A stretch of 7,248 nt of DNA from an uncultured Clostridia bacterium (lineage in GTDB: Bacteria > Bacillota > Clostridia > Oscillospirales > CAG-272): assembly GCA_946618395.1 (NCBI GenBank), contig CAMOLD010000062.1:1-7248 (forward strand), given 5' to 3'. How positions within the stretch are numbered: position 1 is the first letter of the stretch; the number at the start of each line of letters is the position of its first letter. Below are positions 1-4,709 of the stretch, in pieces. The notes beneath the pieces are model-generated. The model did not search any database, had not been told where the DNA came from, and was given only the letters and a program-made list of their open reading frames with translations. Made by a program: the position numbers and the translations under genes.

Positions 1-615
1 GGATTTTTCTTTCCAGATCAGCGAGAGCGCCGGGAGGATCATGGCACCAACCGAGTTGCCGGCGATGACCAGCCACAAAAAGCCGAACGCCTGCAAAGAG
101 AACATTCCGCTGACGGCAAAATAGCCGATGTCGGCAATGGAGTGTTCAAAGCCGCTCAAAATGAAGACCGGGATGGCAAACAACACGCCGATTGGCGACT
201 TCTTTTCCCGGAAGACGGCAACGGCAACATACATCAAAATCCCGCAAAAACAACCGCGAACAAAGGTTTGCCACCACGCCTGCCCATCCAATTTGGCATT
301 GCAGAGCGCCAGCGCGGTCTCCTTCATTGCCGGGATTGCCGCCATGAGCGCCCAGCCGCACAAAACGACGCCAACAAGATTGCCCAAAAGTCCCAAAAGA
401 AGCTCGGAAACCTCTTTTTTGCCGTGCGCCAAAACGATAAACCCGATTTTCCCTGTGTAGAGCGAGAAGCCGAAATAGCAAATGGTTAAAAGCGCGACCG
501 AAAACAGCACCGCACCGACGATCTTATCCGGGCAGCCGAGATAGACGGCGCAACCGATGGAAATCATGACGCCGGAAGCAATGCCTTTTGCAATGTTGGC
601 AAGAATGGGTTTCAT
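1..615 (-). CDS. Formate/nitrite transporter (FNT) family channel, 3' end cut by window
   Basis: This is an integral membrane channel of the FNT family (FocA/NirC/HSC type), which moves small monovalent anions such as formate, nitrite or hydrosulfide across the cytoplasmic membrane. The 205 visible residues are strongly hydrophobic with several membrane segments. The family hallmark GFEHSIAD lies at 155-162, with His158 matching the central pore histidine of FocA. LYTGK at 52-56 matches the Thr-bearing loop, LLGNL at 76-80 fits the half-helix repeat, and GNSVG at 186-190 carries the conserved Asn. The ATG at 613-615 follows an AAAGGAGA site on the minus strand. The N-terminus is short compared with FocA (about 285 residues). 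No stop is seen, but the Lys-rich end (WKEKS) suggests the protein finishes just outside the window. It lies 15 bases after the DUF3784-like gene, so it is probably the last visible gene of the XRE operon. The substrate cannot be decided from sequence. Confidence 0.9.
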   Translation of the reverse strand, partial: MKPILANIAKGIASGVMISIGCAVYLGCPDKIVGAVLFSVALLTICYFGFSLYTGKIGFIVLAHGKKEVSELLLGLLGNLVGVVLCGWALMAAIPAMKETALALCNAKLDGQAWWQTFVRGCFCGILMYVAVAVFREKKSPIGVLFAIPVFILSGFEHSIADIGYFAVSGMFSLQAFGFLWLVIAGNSVGAMILPALSLIWKEKS

Positions 616-630
616 GTTGTTTCTCCTTTT

Positions 631-852
631 TTATGCAAATAGAATCAAGAGGATGCCGGTGAGCAGGCAAGCTACGCCGATGACAAATTCGATCAAGCCG
701 ACCGTGGTTGCATACCGCTCGGTCTTTTTGCCGGCTTGAAAGTCCTTTTCAAAGCCGTTGATCAGATGGTATTTCTTGCGGAAATAGATGAGATAGCCAA
801 ACACGGTAAAGGCAATTCCGAGCATGACGGCAATGATTTTGAGGACGAGCAT
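631..852 (-). CDS. Small two-helix membrane protein, DUF3784-like
   Basis: This 73-residue protein has a hydrophobic helix at about 3-24, a basic and polar middle segment (RKKYHLINGFEKDFQAGKKTE, about 25-45) and a second helix at about 50-72. The LINGFEKDFQAGKKTE stretch and two-helix layout resemble DUF3784 proteins of Firmicutes; this is recognition by eye and the function is unknown. I chose the ATG at 850-852 because GGGGAGG sits seven bases before it. A TTG 21 bases upstream also gives an open frame, but it would put that ribosome binding site inside the gene. It starts 30 bases after the XRE regulator and ends 15 bases before the FNT gene, so the three are likely cotranscribed. It may be a membrane partner of the regulator or channel, but that is inference. 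Confidence 0.65.
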   Translation of the reverse strand: MLVLKIIAVMLGIAFTVFGYLIYFRKKYHLINGFEKDFQAGKKTERYATTVGLIEFVIGVACLLTGILLILFA

Positions 853-882
853 GGCGTTCCCTCCCCTTTGCAATTGGATTGT

Positions 883-1503
883 TTACTCCTTGCTGATGAC
901 CTTTTTCTGCCAGGACTTTTTGCCGCACTTGGGGCATTTCATGTGGCGCGTGCGCCCCATGTGGGGAGCGAAAAGAACGCTGCCGTATTGGGGAATATAG
1001 CGGTTGCCGCATTCGGCGCATTCGTAGTATCCCGCCACCTGCTCTATCCTGACAGCAAACGCGACGGCAACAATAAACTGCACCATACCAATGCCAAAAA
1101 GCAACCAAAAGATCCACATCGGTTTTCCCATAACCATAAATGCGATTCCAACGCCGAGCAGAGCAACCAGAAAGAGTGCGGACAAAATCCCGATGAGGAT
1201 CTCCATTTTCAAAAGCCGGCGATCGGCTTCCTCTTTCTGCTTGACCATTTCCAGCAATGCTTTTTCGGTTTTTTCATTGTAGTTTTCCATAGATAGTTCC
1301 TCCCCACATAGTAATTCGTTGACAGTGATCTTGAGAATTTTGCAAAGTTCCAACATGATGGACGCGTCAGGCAACGATCTGCCTGTCTCCCATTTGGAAA
1401 CGGCACGATCGGTAATGCCCAGGGCTTCGGCAAGCTGCATTTGCGTCATTCCCTGTTCCTTCCGCTTTTCGGCAATGAATTTGCCGATTTGAATTTGATC
1501 CAT
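883..1503 (-). CDS. XRE-family regulator with two TM helices and C-terminal zinc ribbon
   Basis: This is a 206-residue likely membrane-tethered transcription regulator. Residues 6-64 form a Cro/C1-type helix-turn-helix: IGKFIAEKRKEQGMTQMQLA is followed by ALGITDRAVSKWETGRSLPD, a classic XRE recognition segment. A charged helical linker follows (about 75-98), then two hydrophobic helices (about 101-125 and 129-152). The cytosolic-looking tail at 160-197 has CAEC (162-165) and CPKC (190-193), the four-cysteine pattern of a zinc ribbon. The ATG at 1501-1503 has an AAAGGAG site upstream on the minus strand, and a promoter lies just before it. It leads an operon with the DUF3784-like gene and the FNT channel, so autoregulation and control of those genes are likely. 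The fold calls are firm; the signal sensed is unknown. XRE proteins with C-terminal membrane segments are common in Clostridia, while the added zinc ribbon is less usual. Confidence 0.93.
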   Translation of the reverse strand: MDQIQIGKFIAEKRKEQGMTQMQLAEALGITDRAVSKWETGRSLPDASIMLELCKILKITVNELLCGEELSMENYNEKTEKALLEMVKQKEEADRRLLKMEILIGILSALFLVALLGVGIAFMVMGKPMWIFWLLFGIGMVQFIVAVAFAVRIEQVAGYYECAECGNRYIPQYGSVLFAPHMGRTRHMKCPKCGKKSWQKKVISKE

Positions 1504-1527
1504 GCGCTTTCATCTCCTTTCACGGTC

Positions 1528-1556
1528 ATTGTAGCAAATATCTTTGGGAAAGTCCA
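1528..1556 (-). promoter_or_regulatory. Proximal sigma-A promoter of the XRE operon
   Basis: On the minus strand TGGACT (1551-1556) lies 17 bases before TACAAT (1528-1533). TGC directly before the -10 makes it an extended -10 promoter. Transcription would start near 1521, giving a short leader of about 18 bases that carries the AAAGGAG site for the gene starting at 1503. The -35 overlaps one arm of the candidate leader structure at 1546-1553. Confidence 0.6.
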
Positions 1557-1650
1557 CGAACCGGCGGTTGAGTGGGAAGAAATCAACCGTCGGTAGAGAT
1601 TTTGTTTACAATTGCGGTTCTTGTTCCATCAAAGCACCGCAAACTTTCCC
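1546..1650 (-). ncRNA. Candidate structured leader RNA (three-way junction)
   Basis: Read on the minus strand, this segment could fold into an outer stem GGGAAAGT (1643-1650) with ACTTTCCC (1546-1553). The outer stem encloses two hairpins: TTGCGGT (1636-1642) with ACCGCAA (1612-1618), and an 11-pair stem with one G-U wobble between 1583-1593 and 1561-1571. The outer stem and first hairpin are contiguous, as in a coaxial stack. A promoter at 1664-1692 would start transcription just before it. I could not match it to a known riboswitch consensus and see no terminator between it and the XRE gene. The outer stem is only eight pairs and could be chance; the 11-pair hairpin is the firmest part. Confidence 0.3.
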
Positions 1651-1663
1651 GGTATTCCCTTTC

Positions 1664-1692
1664 AGTATAGCAGAAAACAGCCGGTTTTGCAA
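1664..1692 (-). promoter_or_regulatory. Distal minus-strand promoter upstream of the XRE operon
   Basis: TTGCAA (1687-1692) lies 17 bases before TATACT (1664-1669) on the minus strand, with TGC before the -10 giving an extended -10. The expected start is near 1657. No protein gene of credible size follows before the XRE regulator, so the product would be a long leader of that operon or a small RNA covering 1546-1650. Confidence 0.5.
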
Positions 1693-1800
1693 TCCCGCAG
1701 GAGAAAAACTTTGTTTTCCCTTGTGATAAAGTTCTTTGGGGTGGAGGGGGACGAGCGCGACCGCCTCCGGGGGCGGAGCAAGGGAGCGGGAGGAGTGGCC

Positions 1801-1852
1801 GCGGTCAAAATTTTGAAGCGGCGGCGCCGCGCTACAAAATTTTGGGCACCGC
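1801..1852. repeat. GC-rich imperfect inverted repeat
   Basis: The two arms fold on each other: GCGGT (1801-1805) with ACCGC (1848-1852), CAAAATTTTG (1806-1815) with the same palindrome at 1835-1844, and AGCG (1817-1820) plus CGGC (1822-1825) with GCCG (1826-1829) plus CGCT (1830-1833). Only a three-base bulge (1845-1847), one A-A mismatch (1816/1834) and one bulged G (1821) interrupt it. No T-run follows on either strand, so it is a poor terminator. It sits just beyond the serA terminator next to a GC-rich stretch (about 1741-1800) that contains a smaller CCGCC/GGCGG hairpin. It may be a dispersed intergenic repeat. Confidence 0.5.
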
Positions 1853-1862
1853 AACAGGAAAA

Positions 1863-1905
1863 GGGGGAGGCGGACATTTTCTTGCAAGAAAAGTCCGCCT
1901 CCCCC
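1863..1905 (-). terminator. Rho-independent terminator of the serCA operon
   Basis: A 13-pair GC-rich stem (1893-1905 with 1863-1875) continues into an 8-pair AT-rich upper stem (1885-1892 with 1877-1884), broken only by a bulged A at 1876. On the minus strand it is followed by TTTTCC. It begins about 20 bases after the serA stop. The apex TTGCAA and the CTCCCCCTTTTC flank resemble the structure after pfkA. Confidence 0.85.
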
Positions 1906-1924
1906 TCATATGATTCCTACTCCC

Positions 1925-3073
1925 TTACACCACCCGAACCTTATACATTCCGGCGATGGCGGCAATGTGGTCGATGGCTTTTTGCGAGGGTGTGGCGCCG
2001 ACGTCCAGAACGGTGTAGGCGTTGTCACCCTTGGATTTATTGGTCATGTTTTCAATGTTCAAGCCTTCCTCGGAGAGGGCTGTGGAAATTTTGGCAATGA
2101 TGGCGGGAACGTTTGCGTGCAAAGCGCAAATGCGTGCCGCCCCGGTGCGCGGAGAGGAAACGTTGGGAAAATTGACGCTGTTGGTGATATTCCCGTTTTG
2201 CAGATAATCGTCCAATTCACGTGCCGCCATGATGGCACAGTTGTTTTCGCTTTCCTCGGTGGAGGCGCCCAGGTGCGGAATGGCAACGGCATGCGGGGCT
2301 TTCAAAATCTCCTCGGTGGGGAAATCGGTTACATACGCCGATAGTTTTCCGCTTTCCAGCGCGGCGGTCAGATCGGCGGCGTTGACCAGATCGGCGCGCG
2401 CCAGGTTGATGAGCTTTGCGCCGTCCTTCATTTTGGCAATGCTTTCGGCATTGATCATGCCCTTGGTTTGCGCTGTGGCGGGAACATGGAGGGTTACATA
2501 GTCGGCGACCTCAAAAATTTGGTCAAAGGTTGCTGCGCGCTCCACGCGGTGGTTCAGGTTCCATGCGCCTTCCACCGAAAGGAAGGGGTCGCACCCGACG
2601 ACTTTCATGCCCAGGTGGATTGCAGTATTGGCAATCATACCGCCAATGGCACCCAGACCAATGACGCCCAGCGTTTTGCCGTAAAGCTCGGTCCCGGCAA
2701 ATTTAGATTTACCCTTTTCCACCTGCTTGGCAACATCCTCGGTCAGGGTTTTTGCCCATTCCACACCGCCAACAACATCGCGCGCGGCAAGCAGAAGCGC
2801 CAGCACGGCAAGTTCCTTGACGCCGTTGGCATTGGCACCCGGCGTATTGAAAACGACGATGCCAGCCTGGCTGCAACGGTCAACCGGAATATTGTTCACA
2901 CCGGCACCGGCACGGGCAACGGCTTTGAGCGCCTTGCCGAATTCCATATCGTGCATGACTGCCGAACGGACCATAATGCCGTCCGGATTTTCAACGCCCT
3001 CGCCAACGGTGTATTCCGCGCCGAGTTCGTCCAGCCCTACCTGTGCAATTTTATTAAGCAATTGAATCTTCAT
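1925..3073 (-). CDS. serA: D-3-phosphoglycerate dehydrogenase, short ACT-domain form
   Basis: This cytosolic enzyme oxidises 3-phosphoglycerate to 3-phosphohydroxypyruvate with NAD+, the first step of serine synthesis. The 382 residues show the 2-hydroxyacid dehydrogenase layout: a split substrate domain (about 1-95 and 280-305) around a Rossmann NAD domain with GLGAIGG at 139-145. Catalytic residues can be placed as Arg226 (NLARADLV), Glu254 (FPTEE) and His267 (IPHLGAST), matching Arg240/Glu269/His292 of the E. coli enzyme. A C-terminal ACT domain (about 313-382) suggests serine feedback, though serine-site residues were not verified. It lacks the extra ASB domain of long forms. The ATG at 3071-3073 has AAAGGAAG upstream. 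It begins 18 bases after the serC stop and ends at a strong terminator, so serC-serA is a two-gene operon. No serB-type phosphatase is in the window. Confidence 0.96.
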   Translation of the reverse strand: MKIQLLNKIAQVGLDELGAEYTVGEGVENPDGIMVRSAVMHDMEFGKALKAVARAGAGVNNIPVDRCSQAGIVVFNTPGANANGVKELAVLALLLAARDVVGGVEWAKTLTEDVAKQVEKGKSKFAGTELYGKTLGVIGLGAIGGMIANTAIHLGMKVVGCDPFLSVEGAWNLNHRVERAATFDQIFEVADYVTLHVPATAQTKGMINAESIAKMKDGAKLINLARADLVNAADLTAALESGKLSAYVTDFPTEEILKAPHAVAIPHLGASTEESENNCAIMAARELDDYLQNGNITNSVNFPNVSSPRTGAARICALHANVPAIIAKISTALSEEGLNIENMTNKSKGDNAYTVLDVGATPSQKAIDHIAAIAGMYKVRVV

Positions 3074-3091
3074 TTTCTTATTCTTCCTTTG

Positions 3092-4186
3092 TTATGCTTT
3101 GGGATTTTCGGCGGCAAACTGTTTCATAAATGCCACCAGTTTTTCCACGCCTTCATAGGGCATGGCATTGTAGATGGAGGCGCGCATACCGCCAACCGAG
3201 CGGTGCCCTTTCAGGTTTTTGAGCCCTGCCTTTGCGGCGTCGGCGGCAAACTTTTTATCCAGGTCGGGGTTGCCGGTAATAAAGGTGACGTTCATCATGG
3301 AGCGGCTGTTCTTTTTGACCGGGGCAATGTAATAATCCTGGCTATCCAAATACCCGTAGAGCAGGTTTGCCTTTTTCTCGTTCATCTGTTTCATCACGTC
3401 CAGACCACCCAAATCGAGGATCCATTCGTAAACCAGCTTTGCCATGTAGATGGTGTAGCAAGGCGGGGTGTTATACATAGAGCCGTTCTCCGCCATGGTC
3501 TTCCATTCCAGCATGGTGGGCATATTCGGCTCGGCATAGTCGAGAAGGTCCTCGCGAACGATGACCAGCGTGACCCCTGCGGGCGCCATATTCTTCTGCG
3601 CACCGGCATAAATCACGCCGAAACGCGAAACGTCCACCGGCTCGGAGATGATGCAGGAAGACATATCGGCAACCAACGGAATATCGCCGGTGTCGGGAAT
3701 TTCGGGATACTTTGTTCCGTAAATAGTATTATTGTAGCAAATGTGAACATAGGCGGCGTCGGGGCGGAAACAATCTTTGGTCAGCGCGGGAACGTGGTCA
3801 AAGTTATCCTCCTTGGTGGTGGCGGCACAAACGACGTCGTAGCCCAATTTTTGCGCCTCTTTGAACGCTTTGCCCGAGAACTGACCGGACACCACATAGT
3901 CGGCTTTTCCGGTGCGGCGGATCAGATTCATGGGAACGGCGGCAAACTGGGTGGAAGCGCCGCCCTGCAAAAACAGGACCTTGTAGTTCTCCGGAATGTT
4001 CATCAATTTGCGAAGCAATGCCTCGGCATCGGCAATAATGGGTTCATAATCCGCCGAACGGTGGGACATTTCCATAACAGACATGCCGGATTCACCGTAA
4101 TTTACAAGTTCTGCCGCCGCTTTTTCCAAAACGGGGAGCGGAAGCATGGAAGGTCCCGCCGAAAAATTATACACGCGATCAATCAT
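3092..4186 (-). CDS. serC: Phosphoserine aminotransferase
   Basis: This PLP enzyme of the cytosol converts 3-phosphohydroxypyruvate plus glutamate to O-phosphoserine, the second step of serine synthesis; it can also serve the pyridoxal 5'-phosphate pathway. The 364 residues begin with RVYNFSAGPSMLP, typical of SerC. QGGASTQF (74-81) is the phosphate/PLP loop, DMSS (174-177) carries the PLP-ring Asp, and Lys198 in AGAQKNMAPAG is the Schiff-base lysine. GHRSVGGMRASIYNAM (327-342) is the C-terminal family signature. Length fits the family (about 360). I start at the ATG at 4184-4186, which follows AGGAGG with nine-base spacing. The same frame stays open 27 codons further upstream, but that part carries the leader palindrome and has no ribosome binding site. 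It is the first gene of the serC-serA operon. Confidence 0.97.
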   Translation of the reverse strand: MIDRVYNFSAGPSMLPLPVLEKAAAELVNYGESGMSVMEMSHRSADYEPIIADAEALLRKLMNIPENYKVLFLQGGASTQFAAVPMNLIRRTGKADYVVSGQFSGKAFKEAQKLGYDVVCAATTKEDNFDHVPALTKDCFRPDAAYVHICYNNTIYGTKYPEIPDTGDIPLVADMSSCIISEPVDVSRFGVIYAGAQKNMAPAGVTLVIVREDLLDYAEPNMPTMLEWKTMAENGSMYNTPPCYTIYMAKLVYEWILDLGGLDVMKQMNEKKANLLYGYLDSQDYYIAPVKKNSRSMMNVTFITGNPDLDKKFAADAAKAGLKNLKGHRSVGGMRASIYNAMPYEGVEKLVAFMKQFAAENPKA

Positions 4187-4223
4187 TATTTTGTTCCTCC
4201 TTGAATGGCTTATGCAGGAAAAG

Positions 4224-4239
4224 CGGCTTATATAAGCCG
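4224..4239. promoter_or_regulatory. 16-base perfect palindrome in the serC leader (operator or hairpin)
   Basis: CGGCTTATATAAGCCG is its own reverse complement and lies about 25-40 bases downstream of the predicted serC start site, between promoter and gene. As DNA it has the size of a dimeric repressor site; as RNA it is a seven-pair hairpin followed by CTTTTCC on the minus strand. On the plus strand it is followed by six T. AAAAGCGG occurs twice near it (4219-4226 and 4252-4259). Confidence 0.45.
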
Positions 4240-4270
4240 TTTTTTCATGGCAAAAGCGGTATTGCACCCT

Positions 4271-4299
4271 ATTATATATGCTCCTTTTATAATTGTCAA
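4271..4299 (-). promoter_or_regulatory. Perfect-consensus sigma-A promoter of serCA
   Basis: On the minus strand TTGACA (4294-4299) is followed by 17 bases and TATAAT (4271-4276): an exact match at both elements with ideal spacing. The start site should be near 4264, giving a leader of about 78 bases before serC. A-tract-rich DNA upstream may add UP-element activity. So strong a core promoter suggests that control, if any, acts by repression or in the leader. Confidence 0.9.
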
Positions 4300-4438
4300 C
4301 CCCTTTTTGAAAAATTCTGTTAAAAATTTCTCAATTTGATATTTTTTTATCAAACTATCAAAAATATTCATCTGTTTTTGCATAAAAATAGCCGTTTTTG
4401 CTATTCTTATATGCTTCCTGCACTTTTATTGTTAATTT

Positions 4439-4468
4439 TTTATCAAAATATTGATATATTTTTGTCAA
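4439..4468 (-). promoter_or_regulatory. Possible second, distal promoter toward serC
   Basis: TTGACA (4463-4468) and GATAAA (4439-4444) lie 18 bases apart on the minus strand. The -35 is perfect and the -10 is 4 of 6. Its transcript would run about 245 bases before serC and pass through the AT-rich hairpins. In DNA this AT-rich such a match could be chance. Confidence 0.3.
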
Positions 4469-4493
4469 AGTTTTGGAGAGAAAAGGGGGCGGC

Positions 4494-4533
4494 AAAAGCA
4501 AACTGCCCCGTGGAAACAAACGGTTGCTTTTTT
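4494..4533 (+). terminator. Orphan terminator-like hairpin on the plus strand
   Basis: AAAAGCAA (4494-4501) pairs with TTGCTTTT (4524-4531), and within it CCGT (4508-4511) pairs with ACGG (4520-4523); the T-run continues to 4533 and then GTTTT. No plus-strand gene or convincing promoter precedes it, so it may end a small RNA, block stray transcription into pfkA, or be non-functional. Confidence 0.35.
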
Positions 4534-4538
4534 GTTTT

Positions 4539-4581
4539 GCGGCTTTCTTCCCTGCACCGAAAAGCGCCGCCATCTTTTTTC
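4539..4581 (+). terminator. Second terminator-like hairpin before pfkA
   Basis: GCGGC (4539-4543) can pair with GCCGC about 20 bases later, with an inner TTTC/GAAA helix, and is followed by CATCTTTTTTC on the plus strand. The stem is short and bulged. Together with the preceding hairpin it may insulate the pfkA promoter. Confidence 0.25.
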
Positions 4582-4614
4582 TTTTCTTTTTTACACTTTT
4601 TTGCCAAAACATCT

Positions 4615-4642
4615 TGATTTTGCAATGAAAATCGGTTAAAAT
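4615..4642 (+). promoter_or_regulatory. Probable pfkA promoter
   Basis: TTGATT (4615-4620) is followed by 16 bases and TAAAAT (4637-4642). The expected start is near 4649, leaving a leader of about 60 bases. The T-rich tract just upstream could increase promoter strength. Confidence 0.55.
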
Positions 4643-4659
4643 AATTGTGTATGTTCTTT

Positions 4660-4689
4660 GCCCGGGTTGTGCGCATGGGCGCTCCGGGC
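4660..4689 (+). promoter_or_regulatory. Hairpin in the pfkA leader with a weak ribosome binding site after it
   Basis: GCCCGG (4660-4665) pairs with CCGGGC (4684-4689), with an inner GCGC/GCGC helix (4671-4674, 4679-4682). The start ATG at 4710 follows only a weak TAGGT seven bases before it, or AAAGG 13 bases before it, unlike the strong sites of the other genes here. The hairpin ends 20 bases before the start codon and could affect translation or message stability. No T-run follows, so it is not a terminator. Confidence 0.4.
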
Positions 4690-4709
4690 GGAAAGGTTAG
4701 GTCAAACAA

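Larger units (their letters stand above)
1504..1924. other. Non-coding region between the XRE operon and serA
   Basis: This 421-base stretch holds no credible protein gene. From right to left on the minus strand it contains the serA terminator (1863-1905), the inverted repeat (1801-1852), a purine-rich GC-rich stretch (1741-1800), about 48 bases without recognisable signals, a distal promoter (1664-1692), the candidate structured RNA (1546-1650) and the proximal promoter of the XRE operon (1528-1556). The open frames crossing it run straight through the hairpins and have no ribosome binding site or recognisable domain. Confidence 0.7.
4187..4709. other. Divergent serC/pfkA intergenic region
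   Basis: This 523-base stretch has no credible protein gene. The serC side holds the palindrome, the serC promoter and an AT-rich block (about 4310-4475) with the hairpin TTTGATA/TATCAAA (4335-4341, 4348-4354), another TATCAAA at 4356-4362, an imperfect hairpin at 4380-4414 (GCATA plus ATAGC arms) and TATCAA/TTGATA at 4441-4456. The middle holds two hairpins followed by T-runs on the plus strand (4494-4533 and about 4539-4581). A pyrimidine-rich tract (about 4573-4603) precedes the pfkA promoter and leader. Open frames here are short, lysine- or phenylalanine-rich by composition and unsupported. Confidence 0.7.

Noticed and set aside
128..489. Plus-strand and other-frame open frames across the FNT gene
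   Set aside because: They are shadows of the FNT coding frame, which runs unbroken with clear family motifs on the minus strand.
853..873. TTG start giving an 80-residue version of the DUF3784-like protein
   Set aside because: The seven added codons contain the GGGGAGG site that serves the ATG at 850-852.
1606..1887. Minus-strand open frame of 93 codons in the serA/XRE intergenic region
   Set aside because: It passes through the terminator, the inverted repeat and a promoter, has no ribosome binding site and resembles no family.
1612..2100. Plus-strand open frame of 162 codons over the same region
   Set aside because: It crosses the serA terminator into the 3' end of serA on the opposite strand, and its residues are arginine-rich by GC composition.
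2468..4204. Long plus-strand open frame of 578 codons opposite serC and serA
   Set aside because: It is a mirror of two certain genes. Its composition (His-, Gly- and Val-rich) is what antisense GC-skewed coding DNA gives, and it has no recognisable domain.
4230..4250. Six-codon upstream frame (MKKRLI) in the serC leader
   Set aside because: It has no ribosome binding site, and no run of Ser or other control codons that would indicate attenuation.
4187..4267. Upstream extension of serC by 27 codons from a GTG
   Set aside because: It would begin about three bases before the predicted transcription start, has no ribosome binding site, and covers the leader palindrome; the ATG at 4184-4186 has an ideal AGGAGG.
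4337..4639. Short open frames in both directions in the AT-rich region before pfkA
   Set aside because: They overlap each other and several hairpins and promoters, show low-complexity Lys/Phe composition and lack start signals.
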